A stretch of 64,000 nt of DNA from Actinomycetota bacterium. Its GTDB lineage: Bacteria; Actinomycetota; Geothermincolia; Geothermincolales; RBG-13-55-18. Location of the stretch: positions 53,880-117,879 of the forward strand of contig JASEFK010000009.1 in assembly GCA_030019255.1 (NCBI GenBank), in the 5' to 3' direction. Every line of letters begins with the position of its first letter. Positions within the stretch are counted from its first letter, which is position 1. Below the pieces are notes generated by a model. The model did not search any database. It was not told the DNA's origin and saw nothing but the letters and a program-made list of their open reading frames with translations. Shown in pieces: positions 1 to 8,960 of this stretch. The position numbers were made by a program, and so were the translations under genes.

Positions 1-1
1 A

Positions 2-391
2 CCGGAGGTGCGCCGGGAGGCGGTGCGAGGACTGGGCACCATCGACGACGCGGAAGCGGTGGATGCCCTACTGGGCATATTGCAGGGTAAGTCTCCGCTG
101 GGCGAAGAGCACCCCGGGGTGGAGGAAGCCGCCTGCCTGGCCTTGGCCAGGCTGGGCCCGGAGAAGGCCCTCGGCCCGCTGCAGGATATCCTACGCCGGA
201 GGACCTTCTCCATCCGGCGGCGGTCGGTCCATCCGCGGGTTAAGGCGGCGGCTTGCTACGCGCTGGGGCAGATAGGGGGCCCCGGGGTGGTGGGCCTCAT
301 CCGGCAGTATTTGGACGACCCCGACCCCATCCTGCGCAACGAAGCCCGCAAGGCCCTGGCTTCCTGCCGGCGCCGGGGGCTTACGGATTGA
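2..391 (+). CDS. HEAT-repeat protein, 3' part only
   Basis: This is the end of a gene that begins left of the window. The visible ~129 residues are made of HEAT-type helical repeats: EVRREAVRGLG, HPGVEEAACLALARLG, HPRVKAAACYALGQIG and ILRNEARKALASC show the recurring charged/Ala/Leu pattern. Such repeats act as protein-binding scaffolds or as PBS-lyase-like domains; the partner cannot be told from this fragment. The frame is open to the left edge, so no start is claimed. The next gene is convergent, 19 bases away. Confidence 0.75.
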   Translation, partial: PEVRREAVRGLGTIDDAEAVDALLGILQGKSPLGEEHPGVEEAACLALARLGPEKALGPLQDILRRRTFSIRRRSVHPRVKAAACYALGQIGGPGVVGLIRQYLDDPDPILRNEARKALASCRRRGLTD

Positions 392-410
392 GCTTCCCCT
401 GCCCGGTTCC

Positions 411-1166
411 TCACCATGCGGACCAGCCGCCGTCCACGCACAGCACGGCTCCGGTCACGTAGGAAGCCTCGTCGGAGGCCAGGAACACCGCGGCGGGAGC
501 GATCTCCTCCGGCTCGGCGGTCCTCCCCATGGGTATGAGGGAGAGGACCCTTTCCCGGCCCCTTTCCGAGGACAGGAGGCCATCCGTGAGTTCAGTCCTC
601 ACGAAACCCGGGCAGAGGGCGTTCACCCTGATGTTGAATGGGGCCAGCTCCAGGGCCATGGTGCGCGTCAGCTGGACCAGGGCGCCCTTGCTGGCGGTGT
701 AGGCGCTGCACTTGAAAAGCCCCTTGAGGCCGGCCACCGAGGCCACGTTGATTATGCACCCCCCGCCTCGTTCCTTCATGACCGGGATGGCCCGCTGGGA
801 GCAGAGGAAAGCCCCCTTGACGTTGACGGACATGATGAGGTCGTAATCCTCCTCGCTGACCCTTTCCATCCGGGTATAGCTGGGGTTGAGTCCGGCGTTG
901 TTGACCAGGATGTCCAGGCGCCCGAAGGTTTCCAGGGTGGAGCGGACCATGGAATCCACGTCCTCGGGTCGGCTCACGTCCGCGCGGAGGCCCAGAGCCC
1001 GCCGTCCCAGCCGGCGGATCTCATCCGCCGTGCGCTGGAATTGTTCCTCGGTGCGGCTGAAAACCACCAGGTCGGCCCCGGCACGGGCCAGGGCCAGGGC
1101 GATGGCCCTGCCGATACCCCGCCCGGCACCGCTTACCACCGCCACCTTTCCGTGGAGCTCGAACAT
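411..1166 (-). CDS. SDR family NAD(P)-dependent oxidoreductase
   Basis: A 251-residue classical short-chain dehydrogenase/reductase. Visible motifs are the Rossmann glycine motif GAGRGIG (residues 13-19), NNAG (89-92), the catalytic Ser in INVASVAG (S143) and the YTASK motif (Y156, K160). The tail VTGAVLCVDGG is typical of the FabG-like subgroup, so a 3-oxoacyl or hydroxyacyl substrate is plausible, but it cannot be assigned. I chose the ATG at 1166 because AAAGGGGAGGGG lies just upstream of it; the frame stays open for 18 more codons to 1220 but that extension is Arg/Lys-rich and has no ribosome site. Cytoplasmic. It is convergent with the HEAT gene and divergent from dtxR. Confidence 0.88.
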   Translation of the reverse strand: MFELHGKVAVVSGAGRGIGRAIALALARAGADLVVFSRTEEQFQRTADEIRRLGRRALGLRADVSRPEDVDSMVRSTLETFGRLDILVNNAGLNPSYTRMERVSEEDYDLIMSVNVKGAFLCSQRAIPVMKERGGGCIINVASVAGLKGLFKCSAYTASKGALVQLTRTMALELAPFNIRVNALCPGFVRTELTDGLLSSERGRERVLSLIPMGRTAEPEEIAPAAVFLASDEASYVTGAVLCVDGGWSAW

Positions 1167-1646
1167 ATCCCCTCCCCTTTCTCCCGACGCCTTTTTCCGA
1201 CGGAATCCTCGACCGAACATTTCTTACCCGATGAAAGTCAACGGATTGCCTCGGGCCTCACCCTGTCTCCTCCGTCGGTGCCGACGGTTACAGTATATTG
1301 AACCTCGCCGGGTTCGCGGGGTCGTTTCTCCCCTGTCCGGACCCCTTGGGTGGCCCGCGGCGTCAACCCCAAGGGGAGCAAGTTACCTTCCCGCGCGCCC
1401 GGAACCCGTCCGGTCCTCTTCGGGTTCGGGCTTCGCGTCGAAAGCTTTCGGAATATCATCATTTCTTAGGGATATTGATCTTATCCCTTCCTTTTGAGGT
1501 GCAATAGAAATATAGTTAAATAAGTCTAACGATTTTGAAGATATGCACCACATATGCGGCTGAGGCCGGTGCGGGGCGGGGAGAGGCGGCTGCCCGGGAC
1601 GGCGAGGCCCTGGCCGCAGGCGGAGCGAGGAAGAGAGGTGGAGGCC
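1167..1646. other. Divergent intergenic region between the SDR gene and dtxR
   Basis: About 480 bases with no supportable gene. The left part is GC-rich; the part from about 1440 to 1550 is A/T-rich and holds the likely dtxR promoter (listed separately). No RNA gene or terminator was recognised. Confidence 0.5.
1494..1530 (+). promoter_or_regulatory. Candidate dtxR promoter with overlapping operator
   Basis: TTGAGG (1494-1499), a 17-base spacer and TAAATA (1517-1522) make a plausible sigma-A type promoter. The imperfect dyad GTTAAATAAGTCTAAC (1515-1530, arms GTTA/TAAC) overlaps the -10 and loosely resembles the TTA/TAA arms of DtxR/IdeR boxes. Autoregulation of dtxR-feoB by iron would follow, but the match is weak. 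Confidence 0.33.
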
Positions 1647-2423
1647 ATGCACGACGAAGGCGCCGGTATGCTCACGGAGAAGATGGAGGAATACCTGGAG
1701 GCCCTGTTCAAGCTCAGGAGGGAGGAAAGCGCCCTCACGCCGACCCGCCTGGCCGAATACATGAGGGTAACCCCGCCCACCACCCTGGACATGCTGCGCA
1801 GGCTGGAGAAGGAAGGTTACATCCGTTACCAGGGCCCGGGGACTGGGAAGGGCAGGGGAGCGGGTTCCGGCAGGACAAGGCGGACCATCGTCCTAACCCC
1901 CAAGGGCGAGAGGGCCGCCCGCACCCTTATCCGGAGGCACCGCCTCTCGGAGAGGTTCCTCACCGACATGCTGGGACTGGACTGGGAATCGGCGCACCGC
2001 GAGGCCTGCCGCCTGGAGCACGTCATCTCCCCGGTGGTGGAGGAAAAGCTTTCCGAGATGCTGGGCAACCCCGAAACCTGCCCCCACGGGTATCCCATAC
2101 CGGACGAGAACGGGCACATGGCGGAGGAGGAGATAAAGCCCCTCTGTGACTTCTGCCCCGATGAGAAAGGATGCATAGCCAGGGTGGAGGAGGACGAGCC
2201 GCAGCTTCTGCAGTACCTGGCCTCCCTGGGCGTGATGCCCGACGTGGACGTGGAGGTCATGGAGGTGGCCCCCTTCGGCGGGCCCCTGCTGGTGAGGATA
2301 GGGGATTCCCAGTACGCCCTGGGCAGGGAGGTGGCCTCCAAGATCTGGACTCGCAAGGGTCCGGCGCGCAGGGGAGGCAAAGGGAGGGGTCCCGGTCCGC
2401 GTAGGGGCAGTGGCGGAAGGTAG
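1647..2423 (+). CDS. DtxR family metal-dependent transcriptional regulator with C-terminal FeoA-like domain
   Basis: A 258-residue three-part regulator. Residues ~5-75 are a winged helix (TPTRLAEYMRVTPPTTLDMLRRLEKEGYI), ~75-150 are the metal-binding/dimerisation helices (HRLSERFLTDMLG, REACRLEHVIS, TCPHGYPIP), and ~190-240 are an SH3/FeoA-like domain (LASLGVMPDVDVEV). It should repress iron-uptake genes when Fe2+ or Mn2+ is bound. An insertion CDFCPDEKGC (three Cys) between the last two domains is unusual. The ATG at 1647 has GAGGTGGAGG upstream; a later ATG at 1668 lacks a ribosome site. feoB starts 2 bases after the stop, so the pair is an operon and feoB is the obvious target. Confidence 0.88.
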   Translation: MHDEGAGMLTEKMEEYLEALFKLRREESALTPTRLAEYMRVTPPTTLDMLRRLEKEGYIRYQGPGTGKGRGAGSGRTRRTIVLTPKGERAARTLIRRHRLSERFLTDMLGLDWESAHREACRLEHVISPVVEEKLSEMLGNPETCPHGYPIPDENGHMAEEEIKPLCDFCPDEKGCIARVEEDEPQLLQYLASLGVMPDVDVEVMEVAPFGGPLLVRIGDSQYALGREVASKIWTRKGPARRGGKGRGPGPRRGSGGR

Positions 2424-2425
2424 GG

Positions 2426-4450
2426 ATGCAGGTCCTGGAGGAGCTGGAGAAACTACGTTCCCGGGCGGAGTACGTCTTCGCCCTGGCCGGCAACCCCAAC
2501 GTGGGAAAATCAACCATCTTCGGCCGTATTACCGGCCTGGGGGTGATGACCGCCAACTATCCCGGGATGACCGTGGAGCTCAACCTGGCCCTGACCGAGT
2601 TCGACGGGCGCCGCCTGGGGATCGTGGACCTCCCGGGGACCTATGCCCTGGGGGCGGTCTCCGAGGACCAGCTGGTGGCCCGGCGGGGAGTCCTGCAGGG
2701 AAGGCCGGACGTGGTCATCGTCATCCTGGACGCCAACAACCTGGCCCGCAACCTCTACCTTCTCCTGCAGTTCCTGGACCTCGGATTCCCGGTGGTGGCC
2801 GCCCTCAACCTGGTGGACCAGGCGGAGAAATCGGGTATCCACACCGATACCGGGCTTCTCTCCGAGTACCTGGGCGTGCCGGTGGTTCCCACCGTGGGGG
2901 TGCGCGGGGACGGGCTCAACCGGCTCATGGCCCAGGCGGTGGAGGTGGCGGAGCGCCGGGAGGAATATCCGGTCATCCCCTTTTCCTACGCCATGGACAT
3001 CGAGACCCGCCTACGCCGCCTGGCGCGCCGCATCCAGAGGGAAATGGAGGACATCCCTTACGGGGTTTCACCCCGCGCCCTGGCCATACTCCTGTTCGAG
3101 GAGGACCGGGAGTTCGTGGAGTGGATGGAAGAGCGGGAGGAGGGCAGGAGAATCCTGGAGTACGCCCGCCGGCTGGCCTCCGAGATCGAGAGGGAACACG
3201 GCGAGAGGGCCCCGGTCATCCTGGCCCGGGAGCGTCACGGCATCGCCGGGAGCATCGCCGAGGGGGTCCAGGTGCGCCGCGAGTACCGGCGGCCCCTGTG
3301 GGGGGAGAGGCTCTGGGAATACACCACTTCCTTCAGGAGCGGCCTCCCCATCCTGATACTGGTAATGGGTGCCGTGTTCGCCGCCCTCTTCTGGGGGGGA
3401 GGGGAGCTGGCGTCGCTCTTCTCCCGTTTCTGGGAAAGCCTGGTAAGCACACCCCTGGGCCGGTTGCTGGACTCCACGCTGGGCGCCAACCTCCTCTCCC
3501 GGACCATCCAGTGGGCGGTGGACGGGTTGGGGGCCGTCCTGGAGATCGCCCTGCCCTACCTCCTGGTCTTCTACGTCATCCTGGCGGTGATGGAGGACAG
3601 CGGGTACCTCAACGCGGTGGCCTTTTTGACCGATCGCCTCATGCACCGGCTGGGGCTTCACGGCCGGGCGGTGATCCCCCTCATCACCGCCGCGGGTTGC
3701 AACGTGCCGGCGATAATGGGGACCCGGGTCCTCTCCACCCGCAGGGAGAGGATAATCGCCTGCGCCCTCATCGTCCTGGTGCCCTGTAGCGCCCGGGTGG
3801 CGGTGATCATGGGCGGGGTGGCCCGCTTCGTGGGCTGGCCCTACGCCCTGCTGCTCTTCGCCATCCTCCTCTTCTTGGTCGTCGGGGCTGGGCTCCTTTT
3901 GAACCGCTTCCTTCCGGGAGAATCCACGGGGCTGGTCATGGAGATGTTCCCCTTCCGCGCCCCCTCCGTAGCCAGCATAGCCAAGAAGACCTGGCTGCGC
4001 ATCAGGGACTTCCTCTACATCGCCGCACCCCTCATCGTGGCCGGGAGCGTGGTCCTGGGCATCCTCTACGAGAGCGGATGGATAGTCCACCTTACCGGAC
4101 CGCTGCGCCCGCTGACGGAGTGGTGGCTGGGGATCCCGGCGGTGGCCGGGCTGGCCCTCGTACTGGGCTTCCTACGCAAGGAACTGGCCCTGGCCCTCCT
4201 GGTGGTCCTGGCCGCCAGGGTCATTCCCGGGGTCACGGAGAGCTCCACGTTGCTGGATTTCATGACCCGGGGGCAGGTCTTCACCTTCGTCCTGGTATGT
4301 TCCATATACATCCCCTGCGTGGCCACCCTGGCAGTGCTGTGGAGGGAACTGGGCCCCAGGGATTCCCTCCTGGTGGCCGCCTCCACCGTTATCCTGGCCC
4401 TGCTCCTTGGCGGCCTCTCCCACCTGGTGATAGCGCTTCTTCAGGCATAG
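2426..4450 (+). CDS. feoB: Ferrous iron transport protein B
   Basis: A 674-residue inner-membrane Fe2+ transporter. The N-terminal G domain has G1 GNPNVGKST (residues 22-30), G3 DLPG (69-72) and G4 NLVD (128-131), followed by a helical spacer. The membrane part from ~residue 300 carries both Gate motifs: AAGCNVPAIMGTRVLSTRRERI with VPCSARVAVIMG, and FTFVLVCSIYIPCVATLAVL. It is shorter than E. coli FeoB (773) but within family range. It is translationally linked to the dtxR gene. No separate feoA is present; the only FeoA-like domain nearby is the tail of the regulator. Confidence 0.96.
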   Translation: MQVLEELEKLRSRAEYVFALAGNPNVGKSTIFGRITGLGVMTANYPGMTVELNLALTEFDGRRLGIVDLPGTYALGAVSEDQLVARRGVLQGRPDVVIVILDANNLARNLYLLLQFLDLGFPVVAALNLVDQAEKSGIHTDTGLLSEYLGVPVVPTVGVRGDGLNRLMAQAVEVAERREEYPVIPFSYAMDIETRLRRLARRIQREMEDIPYGVSPRALAILLFEEDREFVEWMEEREEGRRILEYARRLASEIEREHGERAPVILARERHGIAGSIAEGVQVRREYRRPLWGERLWEYTTSFRSGLPILILVMGAVFAALFWGGGELASLFSRFWESLVSTPLGRLLDSTLGANLLSRTIQWAVDGLGAVLEIALPYLLVFYVILAVMEDSGYLNAVAFLTDRLMHRLGLHGRAVIPLITAAGCNVPAIMGTRVLSTRRERIIACALIVLVPCSARVAVIMGGVARFVGWPYALLLFAILLFLVVGAGLLLNRFLPGESTGLVMEMFPFRAPSVASIAKKTWLRIRDFLYIAAPLIVAGSVVLGILYESGWIVHLTGPLRPLTEWWLGIPAVAGLALVLGFLRKELALALLVVLAARVIPGVTESSTLLDFMTRGQVFTFVLVCSIYIPCVATLAVLWRELGPRDSLLVAASTVILALLLGGLSHLVIALLQA

Positions 4451-4499
4451 ACCGCGGGTGGGAGGGGGTAAAATAGTGGTTGTCCGGAAGGGGTGGGTC

Positions 4500-5486
4500 A
4501 TGAGGGAAGCGCTGTTCTACGAGAAGGTCGAGGACGGGAAGGTCCACTGCCTGCTCTGTCCCCAGGATTGCGTGATCGCCCCGGGGAAAAAGGGTTTCTG
4601 CCGCGTGCGGGTCAACGTGGACGGCGTCCTCTACAGCGAGAATTACAACCGGGTGATGGCCAGGTCCATGGACCCCATGGAGAAGAAGCCTCTCTACCAC
4701 TTTCATCCCGGGGCGCCCATCTATTCCCTGGGCACCCGGGGATGCAACCAGCACTGCGACTTCTGCCAGAACTGGCACATGCTGCAAGACGACGCCCCCA
4801 CCGTGGAGTTCGATGCCGGCAGGGCGGTGGAGGAAGCCCTCGCCAATCGTTCGGTAGGCATAGCCTACACCTACAACGAGCCCACCATCTGGTACGAGTT
4901 CGTCCTCGAATGCGCCCGGCTGGCCAGGCAAAGGGGAATGGTCAACGTCCTGGTGACCAACGGTTCCATCAACCCGGAGCCCTTCTCCCGCCTGGCGCCC
5001 TACGTAGACGCCATGAACATCGACGTGAAGTCCATGGACCCCGATTTCTACCGCAAGATATGCAAGTCCAAATTGGAACCGGTGCTGGCCACCTGCCGGG
5101 AGGCCCGGGAGGCGGGCATCCACGTGGAGATAACCAACCTGGTCATCCCCACCCTGAACGATACCGATGAGCTCTTTACCCGGTTGGTGGATTTCGTCCA
5201 TTCCCTGGGGCCCGAGGTGCCCCTCCACTTCTCCGCCTATTTTCCCAGTTACCGGATGAGCATCGAGCCCACCCCCCTTTCCTCCCTGCTGCGGGCAAGG
5301 GAGATAGCCCGGGAGAAGCTCTACTACGTCTACCTGGGGAACGTGGCGGTGAGCGATGGTTCGCATACCTATTGCCCGCAGTGTGGCAACCTCCTCATAT
5401 CCCGCCGGGGTTACCTGGTCTCGGTGGCCGGGATCAGGGACGGGGGTTGTTCCCGGTGCGGACGCCCGGCGGACGTGGTCATGTGA
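4500..5486 (+). CDS. amrS: AmmeMemoRadiSam system radical SAM enzyme
   Basis: A 328-residue radical S-adenosylmethionine protein of the AmrS / pyruvate formate-lyase activase-like group. The cluster motif is CNQHCDFC (CX3CX2C) near residue 82, and VHCLLCPQDCVIAPGKKGFC at the N-terminus is the family's extra Cys-rich segment. A C-terminal CPQC...CSRC zinc ribbon ends the protein. I took the ATG at 4500, preceded by GGAAGGGG, because homologues begin with REALFYEK; upstream in-frame codons from 4458 look non-conserved. Its usual partners (AMMECR1 and Memo-like proteins) are not in this window. The substrate of the family is unknown to me. Confidence 0.88.
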   Translation: MREALFYEKVEDGKVHCLLCPQDCVIAPGKKGFCRVRVNVDGVLYSENYNRVMARSMDPMEKKPLYHFHPGAPIYSLGTRGCNQHCDFCQNWHMLQDDAPTVEFDAGRAVEEALANRSVGIAYTYNEPTIWYEFVLECARLARQRGMVNVLVTNGSINPEPFSRLAPYVDAMNIDVKSMDPDFYRKICKSKLEPVLATCREAREAGIHVEITNLVIPTLNDTDELFTRLVDFVHSLGPEVPLHFSAYFPSYRMSIEPTPLSSLLRAREIAREKLYYVYLGNVAVSDGSHTYCPQCGNLLISRRGYLVSVAGIRDGGCSRCGRPADVVM

Positions 5487-5487
5487 A

Positions 5488-6660
5488 ATGGTGGGGGATA
5501 CCGGTTCCTTGAGGGAATGTGAAGGCGGGAATGGGAGGGGGTCTTTCTGCCCTCCGCCCGCAGAAGGGAGGCGGCACTCGATTCCCGGAGGTGGGGAAGA
5601 CGGGTTCCTGCGCCGCTTGATGGAACTGGTGCTCGCCTTCTTGCTCCCACTGGCTTTCCTGCTCACCTCGGTACCCACCGGGTTCGTGCTCGAGAGCCCG
5701 GGGCCCTCCTTCGACCTCCAGGCTGAGCTCGAGGTGGAGGGAGCGGAGACCCATCCCTCCCGGGGCGAGTTCCTGCTCACCTCGGTGAGCCTGCGGGAAT
5801 CCAACCTCGTCTACCAGCTACTCTCCCTTGCCAAGCGCGACAACCGCCTCATCGAGGCGCGGCGTTTCCTGGGGGAGGAACTGGACATGGAGACCCAGGA
5901 CCGGCTGGACGGGGCCCTGACCGTGCTCAGCCAGGAGACGGCCGCGGTGCTTGCCCTGCGCGGAGCCGGCCTGGAGGTAGAAGTGAAGGAGCTCGGTGCC
6001 CTGGTCCTGGGTGTGGTCGAGGGGTCACCCGCCCAGGGGAGGCTCAATCCCGGCCAGGTTATCGCCACCGTGGACGGGGTTCCCGTGAAGGGCTCGACCG
6101 ATCTGGGCGAGCGCATCGCGGCCGCGTCGGAAGGGGAGGAGGTGGTCCTTGGAGTCCGGGAGATAGACTGGGAAGCCCTAGGTTCCAGCCTGAAGGGAGG
6201 TGAATGGTCCGACCCCGAAGAGCTGATGGCCGGAGAGACGCGGGAGGTGTCTCTTATTCCCGTATGGGACTGGGAGCTGGGAAGGAGAGTGATCGGGGTC
6301 TACACACGGGATTATTTCGCCTGCCGCTCTCCCGTGCGCGTCACCTGGAAGATGGAATCGGTGAGGGGCCCTTCCGCCGGCCTGATGATGACCCTCTCCC
6401 TCCTGAACCTACTGCTTCCGGAGGACCTCACCCACGGAAGAAGGGTGGCAGGTACGGGCGAGGTATTCCTGGACGGGAGGGTAGGGGCCATAGGAGGGCT
6501 GCCCATGAAGATCAAGGCCGCCGAGGCGCGGGGAGCCGAGGTTTTTCTCTACCCGCGCCAGAACCAGGATGACCTGGCGGGCGTGGACACACGCATGCGG
6601 TTGATCCCGGTGGATTCGCTGGAGGAGGCACTGAAAGCCCTCTCGCCGACGGTGGATTGA
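5488..6660 (+). CDS. PDZ domain-containing Lon-like (S16) serine protease, YlbL type
   Basis: Up to 390 residues. A hydrophobic segment LVLAFLLPLAFLLTSVPTGF (~46-65) is a signal anchor, followed by the family hallmark VLESPGPSFDL, a PDZ domain (~165-215, GVVEGSPAQGRLNPGQVI) and a Lon-type protease domain with Ser in RGPSAGLMM and Lys in GGLPMKIKAAEARGA. These are membrane-anchored, outward-facing proteases found in Gram-positive lineages. The start is uncertain: ATG 5488 lies 1 base after the previous stop but lacks a good ribosome site, and ATG 5620 (just before the membrane segment) fits the family length better, with GGAGG 28 bases upstream. Confidence 0.85.
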   Translation: MVGDTGSLRECEGGNGRGSFCPPPAEGRRHSIPGGGEDGFLRRLMELVLAFLLPLAFLLTSVPTGFVLESPGPSFDLQAELEVEGAETHPSRGEFLLTSVSLRESNLVYQLLSLAKRDNRLIEARRFLGEELDMETQDRLDGALTVLSQETAAVLALRGAGLEVEVKELGALVLGVVEGSPAQGRLNPGQVIATVDGVPVKGSTDLGERIAAASEGEEVVLGVREIDWEALGSSLKGGEWSDPEELMAGETREVSLIPVWDWELGRRVIGVYTRDYFACRSPVRVTWKMESVRGPSAGLMMTLSLLNLLLPEDLTHGRRVAGTGEVFLDGRVGAIGGLPMKIKAAEARGAEVFLYPRQNQDDLAGVDTRMRLIPVDSLEEALKALSPTVD

Positions 6661-7153
6661 GGGAAGACACCGCCCACCGCTACTCGCGTGCCGCAGCGCC
6701 ACAGCTTTCTTTGTGCACCTTCTTCGGCGTGGCCATCGATATCTGGATAGACATGTGCCTCGCTCTCGATCTCTACGGCGGAATCAGCGAGCAACTCCTC
6801 GCCTGGCAATAATAACCTTGATAAACATCTCCCTTGTTCAGGTAGTTAAGCGTCCTGCCATCAACGCGCCTTCTTCGGAGTGGCGATCATGACCTCCTCC
6901 CGCCTCTCACGGAGGCGGGATTCCATTATCCATCGACTTGCTCGGAAACAATGACCGGTAGGGCGGCGTTACCCTGTAACCATTTAACTTAATAAGTTAT
7001 TTAAATTTGATAGATAGAAAAGGTTTCCCGGGTGTGGACGGGTTTTATCATTGTCATTGCCCCGGCGAATAGACGCCGGGATTCCCGTTCTGCTTTCCAT
7101 GCAGGAAGAGAGGGGCGGTGGATGAGGGAATGGTTCGCGCCGCCAGGTAAAAA

Positions 7154-7191
7154 CGATGGGCGAGCTCTCATGCGATGGGCGAGCTCTCATG
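7154..7191. repeat. Exact 19-base tandem duplication
   Basis: CGATGGGCGAGCTCTCATG occurs twice head to tail at 7154-7172 and 7173-7191 without mismatch. It is non-coding and looks like a recent slippage duplication. Confidence 0.9.
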
Positions 7192-7362
7192 CCGGGAAAG
7201 TAGATAAGGCAGAATAAGGCAGCGGTTAACGGGGGATTTACCGTAAGGCAGGGATGGGGCGGGAAGGACTAACGTGACGGGTGGCGAAGACTCTTTAAGA
7301 GGCGAGGGTATATTTGGCGGAACAAAATCGCCAAATCTTCCGTCAATTGTGTTAGAATGGTG

Positions 7363-7391
7363 TTGGAGATCGGAAGCAAGTCTGGTATAAT
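7363..7391 (+). promoter_or_regulatory. Promoter of veg
   Basis: TTGGAG (7363-7368), exactly 17 bases, then TATAAT (7386-7391) preceded by TGG (extended -10). The start codon of veg lies 39 bases after the -10. This is among the best sigma-A type promoters in the window. Confidence 0.75.
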
Positions 7392-7430
7392 ATTTATTTC
7401 CGTTCTCAGAAGCGCGAGAGGTGGTAAAGA

Positions 7431-7685
7431 ATGAAGCCGACGGGAATCGAGAACCAGAACCTTTCGGACATCATGGAGAACATGCGCAAGCTGGTGGGCA
7501 AGGTGGTGCGCATCTCCGTCAAGGAATCCAAGCCCAAGACCCACTGGGAGGAGAGGGAAGGCGTCATCGAGGGCGTTTACCCCACGGTATTTCTCTTTCG
7601 CTTCAAGAACCGCCGCAACGTGGACGAGCGGGTGGCCTACAGCTACGTGGACGTGGCCATCGACGACGTGAAGATTTTGAATTGA
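7431..7685 (+). CDS. veg: Veg family protein
   Basis: An 84-residue protein of the Veg (DUF1021) family. The conserved core is LVGKVVRISVKESKPKTHWEEREG, then GVYPTVFLFRF, and a C-terminal SYVDVAIDDVKI; the fold is a small SH3-like beta barrel. In Bacillus, Veg is abundant and influences biofilm gene expression; its biochemical role is not settled. The ATG has GAGAGGTGG upstream. It is a single-gene transcription unit with its own strong promoter and a rho-independent terminator. Confidence 0.88.
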   Translation: MKPTGIENQNLSDIMENMRKLVGKVVRISVKESKPKTHWEEREGVIEGVYPTVFLFRFKNRRNVDERVAYSYVDVAIDDVKILN

Positions 7686-7708
7686 CAAGTTTCACCGCGA
7701 GACCACGA

Positions 7709-7742
7709 CCCGCCGGGATCCCGCCGGCGGGATTCTTTTTTC
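7709..7742 (+). terminator. Rho-independent terminator of veg
   Basis: Stem CCCGCCGG (7709-7716) / CCGGCGGG (7724-7731) with a 7-base loop, then ATTCTTTTTTC. Confidence 0.85.
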
Positions 7743-8067
7743 GGGTTACGGCGGACGGGCCGCATCTCATGGGAAATACTTGGCCACTTTTTCCGGCTCA
7801 GGCCGAGAATTACCAGGTAATCATGAAATTGCCGGTTGCATTTCGCTGGAGCACCTGGCCGCCCTTTCCGTCCGCAATGTCCCCCGATCACCGGCCATCG
7901 TCGAACAAGGGTTATCATGATGGTAAGGGTAAGGGACAGCGGGCCGGCGGGCGGCCAACATCCACTTGTAGCCGGCTCGAGCCCGAACCCAACCGCCGTG
8001 GGTGGTTCATCGATCGGGTGGGCCGGGATGATCCGTCGAGGCGCCCGGTAGGAGGAGGTTCAAGGGC
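7743..8067. other. Intergenic region before the DUF72 gene
   Basis: 325 bases after the veg terminator. Nothing beyond the GGAGGAGG ribosome site of the next gene (8051-8058) was recognised; no convincing promoter. Confidence 0.45.
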
Positions 8068-8895
8068 ATGATCCATATCGGGACGGCCGGGTTCAGCTAT
8101 CAGGACTGGAAGGGGCGTTTCTACCCCGAGGACCAGGATAAACGCTACATGCTGGAGTACTATTCATCCCGGTTCCCGGTGGTGGAGGTGAACAGCACCT
8201 GGCACGCCCTTCCATCGCCGCGCACCATCCTCTCCATGGCCCGGAGAACACCACGGGACTTCCAGTTCGTCGTCAAGGCCTACCAGGGGCTAACACACAA
8301 GTACGAGGACAACGAGGAGGACTTCCGGCGTTTCCTGGAGGTCATCCGCCCCCTGGAGGACTACGGGAAGCTGGGCTGCGTGTTGGCCCAGTTTCCCTGG
8401 GGATTTAAGAACACCCCCGCCAACCGCGACTACCTCCGCCGTTTCCGGGAGCTCATCCCCGACCGTGAGCTGGTGGTGGAATTCAGAAACGAGGGATGGA
8501 TCACCGATGAGACCCTGGGCCTGCTCCGCGAGCTGGGCATGGGTTTCTGCTGCGTTGATGAGCCGCGCCTGAAAGGACTTGTGCGCCCGCACGTTTTCCT
8601 GACCTCCCGTATCGGATACGTGAGGTTCCACGGCCGCAATTACGAGACCTGGTGGGACCGCAACCGGGAGTCGTGGGAGAGGTACGACTATCTATACACC
8701 GAGGACGAGCTGGGGGAGTGGGTTCCGAGGATCCTGGAGCTGGACGAAAAGGCGGAGCGGACCTACGCCATCTTCAACAACCACTACCGGGGTAAGGCCC
8801 CCCGCAACGCGGTCATGCTGGCCTCCCTCCTGCCCCCGGAGAGGGTGGTGCCGCTGGGGGCGGAAACGGGTTACCCGAAGCTTTGGGAGGAATGA
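8068..8895 (+). CDS. DUF72 domain-containing protein (YecE-like)
   Basis: A 275-residue TIM-barrel-like protein of the DUF72/YecE family. Hallmarks are IHIGTAGFSYQDWKGRFYP at the N-terminus, YSSRFPVVEVNSTWHALPS, VKAYQGLTH, and YVRFHGRN followed by AYAIFNNHYRGKAPRNAV-type residues near the C-terminus. The biochemical function of the family is unknown; it resembles xylose-isomerase-like barrels. Full length for the family. The ATG follows GGAGGAGGTTCAAGGGC. It is convergent with the sigma factor gene. Confidence 0.88.
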   Translation: MIHIGTAGFSYQDWKGRFYPEDQDKRYMLEYYSSRFPVVEVNSTWHALPSPRTILSMARRTPRDFQFVVKAYQGLTHKYEDNEEDFRRFLEVIRPLEDYGKLGCVLAQFPWGFKNTPANRDYLRRFRELIPDRELVVEFRNEGWITDETLGLLRELGMGFCCVDEPRLKGLVRPHVFLTSRIGYVRFHGRNYETWWDRNRESWERYDYLYTEDELGEWVPRILELDEKAERTYAIFNNHYRGKAPRNAVMLASLLPPERVVPLGAETGYPKLWEE

Positions 8896-8904
8896 CATAA
8901 TTTC

Positions 8905-8928
8905 CCGGCCCGGACGGGAATGGGCCGG
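8905..8928. terminator. Hairpin between convergent genes
   Basis: CCGGCCC (8905-8911) / GGGCCGG (8922-8928) with a 10-base loop lies between the DUF72 and sigma factor stops. It has no clear T-run on either side, so termination is only suggested by position. Confidence 0.35.
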
Positions 8929-8960
8929 AAAGGGCAGTGGCAGGGAGCCGGCGGAAACGG

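Larger units (their letters stand above)
6661..7430. other. Gene-poor tract with small repeats and the veg promoter
   Basis: No supportable gene in 770 bases. It contains a hairpin TCCCGCCT/AGGCGGGA (6898-6920), a hairpin CCCGGCG/CGCCGGG (7061-7080), an exact 19-base tandem repeat (7154-7191), three copies of TAAGGCAG (7205, 7215 and 7244) and, at the right end, the veg promoter. It looks like decayed or repeat-rich spacer. Confidence 0.5.
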
